From positions 96,188,008-96,252,007 of the forward strand of contig OW121744.1 in assembly GCA_933228675.1 (NCBI GenBank): DNA of 64,000 bases, in the 5' to 3' direction. Below, in pieces: positions 38,793 to 50,081 of the stretch. The stretch is from Stomorhina lunata. Taxonomy: Eukaryota; Arthropoda; Insecta; Diptera; Rhiniidae. The position numbers were made by a program, and so were the translations under genes. Below the pieces are notes generated by a model. It was not told where the DNA came from. It worked only from the letters and a program-made list of their open reading frames with translations, and ran no database searches. Within the stretch, counting starts at the first letter, position 1. Each line of letters begins with the position of its first letter.

Positions 38793-39765
38793 TAACACTT
38801 TTTTTCATTTTCCAATTCCATTATTGTTATTTGTAATAGATTTATTAATTAAATGACAATTTGTCTATTTGCTGTTGATTATTATTTTTTTTTGTTCCAA
38901 ATCACACCTCATTTCCCCCTTTGTATACCTTTTGTATAGTCAGTCCATTTATGTGTTAAATGTAAATAAATTTAATTGTATCACATATTCGTTATTATAA
39001 ATAATTTGTTGTAAAAATCTAATTGCTAGAATAAATAAATGACACACAGAGACTATGACTAGACAAAGTCAAATACAATGAAAAAGTTTTTAAATTAAAT
39101 TAAAATGATTTCCGAAACTACAACAACAACAAAAAAACTATTCAATTGTCATGCAATTATTTGGAAATGAAAAAAATATTTTTGAATTTATTTTTTGATT
39201 TCGAAAACACAAGCAATTAAAATTTAATTATTTTAAATGTAACAATGATGTCGAATGTGGGTTGAAAATAGGACAAACAATTTTGTAAAATATTTTAAAT
39301 TTAAATTTTCAAATGTAAAATATTCAAATTCTGACAAAGCTAAGACTGGACTATACTAGACTATGACCAAAGACTCTATAATATACAGATATTGACCTCC
39401 ATATATATATTTTTTCTGTCACATGTGAAATTAAATTGGATAAATAACAATGAAAAACACATAAACGCACTAACGAACATACATTTTATGAGCACGTGTG
39501 TGTGACTTAGCTATCTCTTATTGGATAATCTTCTACATTAGTTGTTTCAGAATTAAATGTCGAATTACAGTCCTATACTTTTGAAACCACGAAATGGATA
39601 AACCTATATTATGCCCAGAAATAATTAATTCTACCAAAACTAACTACCAGCCTTCTGATGAACTCATTTGGACGGATGAAAATACTCGAAGATTGAAATC
39701 AAGTCATCATTCTGATGATTTTCAAGTGGACAATTTTTAAACATTTTAAGACTCTTTAATGCTCT
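38793..39765. other. AT-rich spacer, no gene seen
   Basis: Unique AT-rich DNA. GACTATGACTAGACAAAG near 39050 and CTAGACTATGACCAAAGAC near 39352 look like isolated, inverted relics of the 11-bp satellite unit. About 39478-39550 is an inverted match to 21917-21980. Confidence 0.45.
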
Positions 39766-40190
39766 TTACCACCACTAAGGACTTAAATAGGCAAGTTTTT
39801 CTTGATTCTCAGATGCATATCTAAGCTTAATTTTTATCAGAGCAAAAATTTCTCCTGATAAGGATTCCATCAAAGGGTCTGATATGTTTTCCTTGTCTCT
39901 ATTTGAATATTTTGAGCAGATTTCGCGAAGATTGATTAAAATTAAGCTATTTAAGCCTTTTACTGTGTTTTGCTCCCAATGCTTTGTAATGTCATCGTCA
40001 TAATCGAGATATTCAATACGTCCCTTTAAGACTCTTACGACGACATAGAGACATCTAATACTTCATTTGAAGCCTCTTAAGCAGGCGTAGGCAGCCCAAA
40101 CCACCAGAAGCCGAAGACATTTTCGTAAATATCACGATCACTAATCAATTACGTGAAAATGAGTATTAAAAGAATTCTGTTGAGATTTAG
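39766..40190 (-). pseudogene. Unidentified duplicated pseudo-ORF, copy A
   Basis: On the minus strand the stretch from about 40090 down to 39780 reads almost open, including RIEYLDYDDDITKHWEQN, a run through SLILINLREICSK, and an end near LRYASENQEKLAYLSP. One stop lies near the beginning. A diverged copy lies at 41984-42430 with matching codons (HIEYFDYDDDI). No start codon or family could be recognised, so it may be an exon remnant or an unknown transposon protein. The two copies flank a satellite (40255-41610). Confidence 0.5.
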
Positions 40191-40254
40191 ATGTTAACAA
40201 AGTAGGCTGGTGCCGCTTTGTCAAAGAAAATACAAACATTTATACATATTTTTA

Positions 40255-41610
40255 AGTTTAAAATATTTTTCTAAAAAAATATTTTCGATAAAAATATATC
40301 TTTATAGAAAAATTTTTGAAAAAATATTTTTCTCTGAAAAATTTTTCTATAAAAATTATCTTTTATAAAAAAATTTTCTGTAGAAAAATTTTCTATAGAA
40401 AACTTTTCGATAAAATAATTTTTCCTATAGAAAAATTTTCGACTCAAATATTTTTTTATAGAAAAATTTTTATCAAAAAAGATATTTATACCGAAAAATT
40501 TTCTATAGAAAAATTTTTGATAAAAATTTTTTTATAAAAAATATTTAACAATTTTTTTCATAGAAAATTCTTTTATCAAAAATTTTTTTTATAGAAATTT
40601 GTTTTTCAAAAATTTTTCTATAGAAAATTTTTCTAACAAATATTTTTTGAAGAAAACAATTTTCATAGAGAAGTTTCAAATAAAATTTTGTTTAAAAAAA
40701 TGTGATACAAAAATTTTCTATAGAAAAATTGAAGTTTTTCGATAGAAAAATCTTGGAGAAAAAATTGTCTATAGAAACATTTTTGATACAAAAAAAATTT
40801 CTATAGAAAAAAAATTAAAAATTTTCTATAGAAACAATTTTTTGATAAAATATTTTTTTATTTTCTATAGCAAAATTTTTGATAAAAACTTTTTTATAGA
40901 AATTTTTTTTTTATTAAAAATGTCTCAACAAAAATTTTTGAAAAAAAAATTTTAAAGAAAAATTTTTGAAAAAAAATGTTTAAGGAAAATTTTTGAAAAA
41001 AACTTTTAAGGAAAATTTTTGAAAAAAAACTTTTAAGGAAATTTTTTGAAAAAAATTTTTAAGTAAAATTTTTGAAAAAAATATTTTCTATAGAAACATT
41101 TTTGATACAAAATTTTCTACAAAAAAAACTTTTAATAAATAAATTTTTGATAAAAACTCATTCTATAAAAAAATTTTCTATAGAAAAATTTTCGATAAAA
41201 ATATTTTTCTATAAAAAATCTTCAAAAAAAAAAATATTTTTCTATAGAAAAAATTTTAAATATTATTAGTTTTCTGGAGAAAAATTTTAGATAAATTTTT
41301 TTCTATAGAAAAACTTTTGACTCAAATATTTTTCTTTAGAAAAATTTTAGATAAAAAATTTTTTAACGAAAAGTTTTTGTTCAAAAAAAAATCTATAGAA
41401 AAATTGTTGATAAAAAATTTTTACAGAAAAAGTTTTGATAAAAAAATTTTCTATCGAAAAATTTTTGATAAAAAAAATTTTCTATAGGAAGATTTTGGAT
41501 AAAAAAAATTCTATGGGAAAATTTTTGATAAAAAAAATTTTATGAAAAAAATATTTTCTATGGAAAAATTTCTGATTTTCTACAGAAAAATTTTTAATAA
41601 AAAAAATTTT
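40255..41610. repeat. Degenerate AT satellite of the CTATAGAAAAAT family (Sat-5)
   Basis: Irregular tandem-like units containing CTATAGAAAAATTTT, GATAAAAA and related words. About 40920-41070 carries a shorter subrepeat, TTTTTGAAAAAAA followed by TTTTAAGGAAAA. Spacing is too eroded for one exact period. Confidence 0.85.
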
Positions 41611-41983
41611 GATAAAAACTCATTCTGATGGTCGTGAGTTCGAGTCGGGCTTAGGTTTATGTCATAAATTATTTTTTTTTTAATTTATGATTTTTAAATT
41701 AGATTAATAAATTTTAGGAATGTGCTGTTAAACACTTTTAAAAATATATTCTATGTGTAAATTTTTTTCAAATGTTAGAAGAAACCCCTTATTTTTTCCA
41801 CATTACAGGCATGTCCAAACTTTGGACTTAACGCTACGCTTTTCCGATATCCGATCTTAATGAATATTTGTATTTAAATTATTGGGGTCAAATGTAGACA
41901 ATTTGGGGGTACTTCTTCTGTATTACAAAGTTGAATTTTTTCCATATAAAGGGCGGACACTACTTACTGAGACCCTGTACCAC
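41611..41983. other. Spacer with a tRNA-like box B
   Basis: GTTCGAGTC at 41638-41646 fits the Pol III B-box consensus, with GGTCGTGA just before it. No complete tRNA fold or A box was found. The rest is AT-rich and unassigned. Confidence 0.4.
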
Positions 41984-42430
41984 TAGCGTCTTAAATAGAC
42001 AAGTTTTTCTTTATTCTTAGAGACATATCTAAGCTAAATTTTTTATCACAGATATAATTTCTCCAGATTTAAGATTCCTGCAAAGTATCTGATATGGGTT
42101 TTGGTATTTTTTTTATCATAGGTCTCTATTTGATTATTATCAGCAGTTTTCGTAAAGATCCATTTTTTAAAATCAAGGAATTTGAGTCCCTCACTGTGTT
42201 GCGTTCTTACTACTTTGTAATAATTTGAAGAATGTCATCGTCGTAATCGAAATATTCAATATGTCTTGTTAAGCCTCTTACGACGAAATGGACACATCCA
42301 ATACGTCATTTTAAGCCTCTTAAGCAGGCGTAGGCAGCCCATACTACCAGGTGCCGAAGACATTTTGTAATTTTCGTAAATGTCACGATCATTAATGAAA
42401 CTAGTGAAAATGAGTATTAGAAGCATTCAT
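41984..42430 (-). pseudogene. Unidentified duplicated pseudo-ORF, copy B
   Basis: Direct-repeat partner of 39766-40190, offset by about 2.2 kb. Shared DNA landmarks are AGCAGGCGTAGGCAGCCCA, GCCGAAGACATTTT and CGTAATCGAAATATTCAAT or its variant. On the minus strand it reads RHIEYFDYDDDI and a similar N-terminal side, but it has more stops and indels than copy A. No family recognised. Confidence 0.5.
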
Positions 42431-42942
42431 TTGAGACCTTATTCTGTATTTTGAAAATTAGTATTATTTAAATTATCGGTTTAATATCGAATGCACAATC
42501 GGTCAAAAACTGAAAAAAGTGGAAAGAAAAATATTTTTTTTTTTTTTATTTTTGAAATGAAATTACTTAACTGAACCTAATTTTTTCTATTATTCTGTAA
42601 GATCATTCCAAAATGTAAAAAATCAACCATTATGGACTATAATTGAAAGAGCTACACGGTTCGAAAGCTTTTTTACTTCTGAGGTTTTCTATTTTACGCA
42701 AAATAATTCATCCTGTGTAGACACTGTTTAGGGTAACTATAAATTCAAAATTTGGAATGCTTGGGTCCCATTCTTTCATACATACTGATGCAATCAGACT
42801 TACAGTTAAGAAGATACAGACTTATTACCAAGTTTTTTTTTCTTTAAACCAATGTGCGTTATTTTATCGCAATAATGTTTTATATTTCGATTATTGGGAT
42901 CAAATGAAAACAACTGGTGGGTAGGCGTATCTGCAATTTAAA

Positions 42943-42944
<2 letters not shown>
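42431..42944. other. AT-rich spacer, no gene seen
   Basis: No feature recognised. The words ATTATTGGGATCAAATG near 42890 and the similar ATTATTGGGGTCAAATG near 41878 suggest a short dispersed repeat. Confidence 0.4.

Positions 42945-42996
<52 letters not shown>
42945..42996. repeat. (AT)n microsatellite
   Basis: About 24 AT dinucleotides immediately left of a TIR element. A shorter ATATATAT continues on the element's right side at 43617-43624, so the element sits inside the tract. Confidence 0.95.
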
Positions 42997-42998
<2 letters not shown>

Positions 42999-43616
42999 GT
43001 GGCAATATGGAAGAATAGCTTAAGTCGAAAATTTAAGTTTTGAGATATTATCAATTTTGTGTAATTTTTCTTCTGCTTCATTTCTGTGAATAATTTATGA
43101 ATTAATATATTGGTAACATGTTTATTAGTAAAGAAAGATGAATATTAAAAAAAAAATATTGTTAAATACAAAAGATTTCCCGTTTTTTCAACTTAAGCTC
43201 TTTTTCGAAACTGAAATTTGCCTTGAACTGGACCTTAAGTAATTTCAAGCGGTTCTGTTTAAATAAAAAGAATATATTGTGTAGTTTTATGTAAATATAA
43301 GTTGCTTGAAAATAATGATTTTATTTTTTAAGGTCAACATTTATACAGCTTAAATGAACTTAAGCGAAGTCGTTTATATGACGAAAGAAAAATATGAATA
43401 TGTACAAAAAAATATGTGTACATAAGTTGTTTTGATCAATTCATTATTGATTCAAAACACTTAAGCTAAAAAGTAAACATACATAAAATTGACAAAAATC
43501 CGAATTTTTTAATACGGACCAAGCTCATTTAAGCGCCATTTCTTCTGTAATGCAATAAACGCCTTAACTCAATTCTCTCTTATGTCGACATAAGCTACTC
43601 TTCCATATTGCCACAG
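42997..43616. mobile_element. 620-bp TIR element inserted in an (AT)n tract
   Basis: Begins CTGTGGCAATATGGAAGAAT and ends with the matching complement, ACTCTTCCATATTGCCACAG. The inverted repeat continues with TAGCTTAAGTCGA against TCGACATAAGCTA, about 33 bp with few mismatches. Both sides are AT dinucleotides, so a TA duplication is plausible but cannot be read. The interior has repeated CTTAAG/TTAAGC-type words and no transposase. A non-autonomous DNA transposon; superfamily not assigned. Confidence 0.88.
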
Positions 43617-43674
43617 ATATATATGCCATGCAAGCACGGGACAGTCTAATTATATGTGATTATAACATGAATAA

Positions 43675-43945
43675 GGTTGTGTCTAGAGCTATACATACCG
43701 ATTTGACTAAAGCAGATACAATTGTTGTATCATAAGCTTTGGCCAGATTAATTGAATAAAATTTGAAGACTAGAGCTATGATGACAGCTATGACAATGTT
43801 GGCAAAGTCTCTCTTATTCTGTCTTATTCTGTATTTTCCTAACCCTAGGGTTAGCAAAATGCACAAATGCTTAGATTTTTTTCTAGATCTATGACCAAAC
43901 CTATGACTAGACTTTAACTATGACTTCAGCTATATATTCACACGC
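43675..43945. repeat. Degenerate inverted relics of the 11-bp satellite
   Basis: Scattered words CTATGACTAGAC, GACTAGAGCTATGATGACAG and TCTATGACCAAACC resemble the complement of the CATAGTCTAGT unit of the 13.3-15.6 kb satellite. Spacing is irregular. Similar isolated words lie near 39050 and 39352. Confidence 0.45.
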
Positions 43946-45137
43946 CTTTCCATTTTGATTGTATCTCACATAGGTTTCAGACCTTTTTCATTTTTGTCAC
44001 ATAAATCTTAAATTTTTTACCAACTAATCACCTAAACAATTTCACTCTAATAATTTAAATTAAATCACGTTTAAACATTAATATTCCACAAGATATCCTG
44101 TCCCAAGCATTTCAAATTTCCACGAAATCTACTGAGACATATTTTTTGGAAATAAAACATTTATCAAAATATTTGGAATTGTTGAAACATAACTAAAAGC
44201 AATCAATTATCAGAAAAACTATTGTTGTTTTTAAGAATTTAAAACCATAAAAAATCATGAAAAACAAGTGACAAATTATTACCAAAAAAAAGTCGGTTAC
44301 AATGGAAGTAATATATAAGTAATTATTGTGGTAATACCTTTTGTACGAGTACTTTGAACATGTATGAAGATGATCACAAACACGTACTTGACATTATCTA
44401 TCATCGAACACAATGTATGTGAGAGAGTAGGAATGTCAGTCTGAACATAAATGAATAAATGTTACATGTATGTGATTTTCACTTAACTACAACTATAACA
44501 TATAGTACTCGTTACCTTACAAGTCCACATACAAATGTACTTGTATGTACTAAAATAGCCCTAATCACCATGAGAAACTATAGCAATGGAGTTGAGTTGC
44601 TTTTGCTTTTGCCAACTATTCATGTAATAATCTGTTTATGTCTGTGCTAAAGGTAATAATAACTAAATGTTATGGGAATAAAGACAAAACTGATTCAAAA
44701 TCTGAATCACATACTATATATATATTTGTATATATGTATGTATAAATTTCATTTTGGGTAATTGTGTGAATTAACTTGAAAATAACACAAAAATATTTAT
44801 GTACCAATAAAATAAATGTTGGGTTGGGTATTTTGATTAATTTTTATAGATGGACAAAATTCAGAAAGAATGAACAAAAAAAAACTAAAATACCAAAATA
44901 CGTGCTCGATCTACTTTGTTTATTAAGTTCTGCAGAAATGATGATAATTTATAAAGAAATTAAATATTAATTTAACAAAATCAAGAAATAAAAAAAATCT
45001 CAAGAAAAAAATTCTACATTATAGGTAAATATGATAAAAATAAATAACGTGTCAGGAATTTAGAGTTAAGCTTTTAAACGAATTAATTTGAATAAATGGA
45101 GATAAAGTTATATATAATTTGTATGACTTATAAAATT
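43946..45137. other. AT-rich spacer, no gene seen
   Basis: No protein, RNA gene or repeat unit recognised. Short 63-64-codon frames lack motifs. Confidence 0.45.
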
Positions 45138-45450
45138 CCCAGCAAAACTTTGGTAATGGCAAGTACTCTGATAACTGGTTACCTTGTAACGACTACAACA
45201 TACCATCCGAATAAATAATAAGTTATTACAGAAGTACTTATTTGTAATTAAGATGGTAATTTAAACTGAATGGCCCCGGTTCAAATCCCACCAAGGGCAA
45301 CATTTTTTTTAGTTTTTTTTTTATTAAAAGAGTTTTTTTAAATGATTTTTGAATTTTAAGAACTTATAAATATTATCTTCTGTAAAAAAAATTTGTAAAA
45401 CTAACTCACGTTAATGAAAAAATACCATCATGAGTCAATTTTGATTATGT

Positions 45451-45873
45451 AGGGGATGTTGAATACCAAACACGATTCTAATTGGTCTTAACTTGGTAAG
45501 CCCAACTTATCTGGGTCATCCTTCATCTCAACTGTGAACACACACCGGGGAGCTAGTTTAACACCCATTAATATTGTGAGTTAACATGTTCCGAGAGTTG
45601 TCCCATAAGATCGATAAAAATGGGTTAGGATTACGGGTTAGTAACCCTCTCTTGAAAAAAAATACAATGAAGAGGATAAAATTAGAATTGAAATGTGCCA
45701 CTATCTAATGTTAGAGGAGGATGTCCGAACCTTCGATAGAAAGACCAAGTAGAGGAACATTTTTCAAAGCTTGGCCTATTAAATTGGAGAATATTCGCAT
45801 AAGATCGAAATCCATGGAATTCTAAAATATGCTCGGACTTTGGCCTTAACAGGTTGTAACATTTAAGTAAGTA
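45451..45873 (+). mobile_element. RTE-derived short retroelement, complete copy in the TIR element
   Basis: Head AGGGGATGTTGAATACCA, middle GGGTTAGTAACCC, tail ACATTTAAGTAAGTAAG. It is flanked by GAGTCAATTTTGATTATG (45432-45449) and GAGTCAATCTTATG (45874-45887), an imperfect target duplication. The head matches the 5' region of the minus-strand RTE at 50976-51222. There is no open frame. Confidence 0.82.
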
Positions 45874-46103
45874 AGAGTCAATCTTATGTAAAAACTTATA
45901 CAAAAAAGAAGATTTAAATTGTTTAAGTTTTAAAATAATTTTAAAAAAGTTTTAAAATAATTACAAAAAATCGTATAAAAATATTTTTCCAAAAATTACA
46001 ACAAAGCAAAACAAAGCAGGGAAAAACAAAGTTATTTTCACATGATTTTGGATCTAAAAATAAAAATTGTTTATATTAATTATAAGCTGCTTAGTTTTCA
46101 ACA

Positions 46104-46173
46104 TATGAAGTAGCTCAGTGGAAGAGTCTCTGCCTAGCAGTCGGACGGTCTGGGTTCGAGCCCCCATGGGATC
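46104..46173 (+). ncRNA. tRNA-like segment (not a functional tRNA)
   Basis: TAGCTCAGTGG (46111-46121) fits the Pol III A box and GTTCGAGCC (46154-46162) the B box, with tRNA-like spacing. A D-stem (GCTC with GAGT) and a seven-base loop, CTAGCAG, with anticodon-like AGC can be drawn. The acceptor stem does not pair, and the T stem pairs only partly. The inverted homologue near 51658-51712 keeps the A box but has lost the B-box portion. Best read as a tRNA-derived piece inside a transposon. Confidence 0.55.
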
Positions 46174-46582
46174 ATAAAAAAAATTTTGTATTTCGTTTAA
46201 AAATATATGTTTTTAATAAAACAACAACAAAAAAGTTGTTGCTGTTGTTGTTGTTGCTTTCAAATTGCTTACCCAAGTCATTACTTTTCTGTAATTGGTA
46301 AGTACTTGCCTCCAACGACATCCCCATGTTAATGTAATGACTTAAACAGCGAATGAGTAAGTAGTTCGTGTTCAATAGTTTAACTGTTTAACTCATTATT
46401 TGGTAATGAAAAGTTTTACTGGGTTATTCATGTTTATTTGGTTGTTTCATACTGGAAATAATATAATCATGAACTGAAAATAAAATTTTTGGAATTCAAA
46501 AATGTTCACTTAACTTCACTGAAAAGTTCTTTGGCATATCTAGGAACACTTTTAAAGGTTATTTAAATTGCCTTTGAAAATT

Positions 46583-49500
46583 TTCTATCTTTATAGAAAA
46601 TTTTTCAAAAATTTTCTATTTTTATAGAAAATTTTTCAAAAATTTTCTATTTTTATAGAAAATTTTTCAAAAATTTTCTATTTTTATAGAAAATTTTTCA
46701 AAAATTTTCTATTTTTATAGAAAATTTTTCAAAAATTTTCTATTTTTATAGAAAATTTTTCAAAAATTTTCTATTTTTATAGAAAATTTTTCAAAAATTT
46801 TCTATTTTTATAGAAAATTTTTCAAAAATTTTCTATTTTTATAGAAAATTTTTCAAAAATTTTCTATTTTTATAGAAAATTTTTCAAAAATTTTCTATTT
46901 TTATAGAAAATTTTTCAAAAATTTTCTATTTTTATAGAAAACTTTTCAAAAATTTTCTATTTTTATAGAAAACTTTTCAAAAATTTTCTATTTTTATAGA
47001 AAATTTTTCAAAAATTTTCTATTTTTATAGAAAATTTTTCCAAAATTTTTTAATTTTATAGAAAATTTTTCAAAAATTTTCTATTTTTATAGAAAATTTT
47101 TCAAAAATTTTCTATTTTTATAGAAAATTTTTCAAAAATTTGCTATTTTTATAGAAAATTTTTCAAAAATTTTCTATTTTTATAGGAAATTTTTCAAAAA
47201 TTTTCTATTTTTATAGGAAATTTTTCAAAAATTTTCTATTTTTATAGGAAATTTTTTAAAAATTTTCTATTTTTATAGGAAATTTTTCAAAAATTTTCTA
47301 TTTTTTTAGGAAATTTTTCAAAAATTTTCTATTTTTATAGGAAATTTTTCAAAAATTTTCTATTTTTATAGGAAATTTTTCAAAAATTTTCTATTTTTAT
47401 AGGAAATTTTTCAAAAATTTTCTATTTTCATAAGAAATTTTTCAAAAATTTTCTATTTTCATAAGAAATTTTTCAAAAATTTTCTATTTTTATAGGAAAT
47501 TTTTCAAAAATTTTCTATTTTTATAGGAAATTTTTCAAAAATTTTCTATTTTTATAGGAAATTTTTCAAAAATTTTCTATTTTCATAGGAAATTTTTCAA
47601 AAATTTTCTATTTTCATAGGAAATTTTTCAAAAATTTTCTATTTTCATAGGAAATTTTTCAAAAATTTTCTATTTTTATAGGAAATTTTTCAAAAATTTT
47701 CTATTTTTATAGGAAATTTTTCAAAAATTTTCTATTTTTATAGGAAATTTTTCAAAAATTTTCTATTTTTATAGGAAAATTTTTCAAAAATTTTCTATTT
47801 TTATAGGAAATTTTTCAAAAATTTTCTATTTTTATAGGAAATTTTTCAAAAATTTTTATTTTTCAAAAATTTTCTATTTTTATAGAAAATTTTTCAAAAA
47901 TTTTCTATTTTTATAGAAAATTTTTCAAAAATTTTCTATTTTTATAGAAAATTTTTCAAAAATTTTCTATTTTTATAGAAAATTTTTCAAAAATTTTCTA
48001 TTTTTATAGAAAATTTTTCAAAAATTTTCTATTTTTATAGAAAACTTTTCAAAAATTTTCTATTTTTATAGAAAACTTTTCAAAAATTTTCTATTTTTAT
48101 AGAAAATTTTTCAAAAATTTTCTATTTTTATAGAAAATTTTTCCAAAATTTTTTAATTTTATAGAAAATTTTTCAAAAATTTTCTATTTTTATAGAAAAT
48201 TTTTCAAAAATTTTCTATTTTTATAGAAAATTTTTCAAAAATTTGCTATTTTTATAGAAAATTTTTCAAAAATTTTCTATTTTTATAGGAAATTTTTCAA
48301 AAATTTTCTATTTTTATAGGAAATTTTTCAAAAATTTTCTATTTTTATAGGAAATTTTTTAAAAATTTTCTATTTTTATAGGAAATTTTTCAAAAATTTT
48401 CTATTTTTTTAGGAAATTTTTCAAAAATTTTCTATTTTTATAGGAAATTTTTCAAAAATTTTCTATTTTTATAGGAAATTTTTCAAAAATTTTCTATTTT
48501 TATAGGAAATTTTTCAAAAATTTTCTATTTTCATAAGAAATTTTTCAAAAATTTTCTATTTTCATAAGAAATTTTTCAAAAATTTTCTATTTTTATAGGA
48601 AATTTTTCAAAAATTTTCTATTTTTATAGGAAATTTTTCAAAAATTTTCTATTTTTATAGGAAATTTTTCAAAAATTTTCTATTTTCATAGGAAATTTTT
48701 CAAAAATTTTCTATTTTCATAGGAAATTTTTCAAAAATTTTCTATTTTCATAGGAAATTTTTCAAAAATTTTCTATTTTTATAGGAAATTTTTCAAAAAT
48801 TTTCTATTTTTATAGGAAATTTTTCAAAAATTTTCTATTTTTATAGGAAATTTTTCAAAAATTTTCTATTTTTATAGGAAAATTTTTCAAAAATTTTCTA
48901 TTTTTATAGGAAATTTTTCAAAAATTTTCTATTTTTATAGGAAATTTTTCAAAAATTTTCTATTTTTATAGGAAATTTTTCAAAAATTTTTTATTTTTTA
49001 GGAAATTTTTCAAAAATTTTCTATTTTTATAGGAAATTTTTCAAAAATTTTCAATTTTTATAGGAAATTTTTCAAAAATTTTCTATTTTTATAGGAAATT
49101 TTTCAAAAATTTTCTATTTTTATATGAAATTTTTCAAAAATTTTCTATTTTTATAGGAAATTTTTCAAAAACTTTCTATTTAAAAGAAAATTTTTCAAAA
49201 ATTTTCTATTTTTATAGGAAATTTTTCAAAAATTTTCTATTTTTATAGGAAATTTTTCAAAAATTTTCTATTTTTATAGGAAATTTTTCAAAAATTTTCT
49301 ATTTTTATAGGAAATTTTTCAAAAATTTTCTATTTTTATAGGAAATTTTTCAAAAATTTTCTATTTTTATAGGAAATTTTTCAAAAATTTTCTATTTGTA
49401 TAGGAAATTTTTCAAAAATTTTCTATTTTTATAGGAAATTTTTCAAAAATTTTCTATTTTTATAGGAAATTTTTCAAAAATTTTCTATTTTTATAGAAAA

Positions 49501-49990
49501 TTTTTCAAAAATTTTCTATTTTTATAAGAAATTTTTCAAAAATTTTCTATTTTTATAAGAAATTTTTCAAAAATTTTCTATTTTTATAGGAAATTTTTCA
49601 AAGATTTAAAATTTTTATAGGAAATTTTTCAAAAATTTTCTATTTTTATAGAAAATTTTTCAAAAATTTTCTCTTTTTATGGAAAATTTTTCAAAAATTT
49701 TCTCTTTTTATGGAAAATTTTTCAAACATTTTTTTTTAAATTTTCTATTTTTATAGAAAATTTTTCAAAAATTTCCTATTTTATAGGAAATTTTTTAAAA
49801 ATTTCCTATTTCTATAGAAAATTTTTTAAAAATTTCCTATTCCTATAGGAAATTTTTTAAAAATTTCCTATTCCTATAGGAAATTTTTCAAAAATTTCCT
49901 ATTTCTATAGGAAATTTTTCAAAAATTTCCTATTTTTATGGGAAATTTTTCAAAAATTTCCTATTTTTATAGGAAATTTTTCAAAAATTT
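46583..49990. repeat. 31-bp AT satellite array with a 1.1-kb higher-order duplication (Sat-6)
   Basis: About 110 units of 31 bp, complementary in orientation to Sat-1 (TTTTCTATTTTTATAG followed by GAAATTTTTCAAAAA). Rare variant units recur 1103 bp apart. CCAAAATTTTTTAATTTTAT is at 47040 and 48143, GGAAATTTTTTAAAAA at 47247 and 48350, and the doubled TTTTCATAAGAAA near 47420 and 48525. A block of at least 35 units was therefore duplicated as a whole. Units at the right end (49740-49990) match Sat-1 most closely (TTTCCTAT). Confidence 0.96.
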
Positions 49991-50081
49991 TATATTTTTT
50001 TTTGTCATTCCTCGTCATACCAAGAGTTCTTAGGAAGAAGGATTTGGAAAAGATACAACTTCCAAAACCATTCGACTGGTG

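Larger units (their letters stand above)
45138..46423 (+). mobile_element. 1.29-kb TIR element, left partner
   Basis: Starts CCCAGCAAAACTTTGGTAAT and ends with AAAGTTTTACTGGG preceded by TTTGGTAATG, so its ends are inverted repeats of about 14 bp plus subterminal similarity. An inverted homologue lies at 51408-52388. Inside are a box-B-like word, GGTTCAAATCC (about 45276), the RTE-derived short element (45451-45873), a tRNA-like segment (46104-46173) and a GTT repeat (about 46235-46257). No transposase is present. Flanking target duplications are not convincing. Confidence 0.82.

Noticed and set aside
46104..46173. Functional tRNA gene with AGC anticodon
   Set aside because: The acceptor stem does not pair and the T stem is only partly paired; the inverted copy has lost the B box.
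46172..46375. Frame repeated at 51456-51656 as a conserved small protein
   Set aside because: Both copies are simply the two inverted TIR elements; conservation follows from DNA duplication, and the frame includes GTT-repeat-encoded Asn runs.
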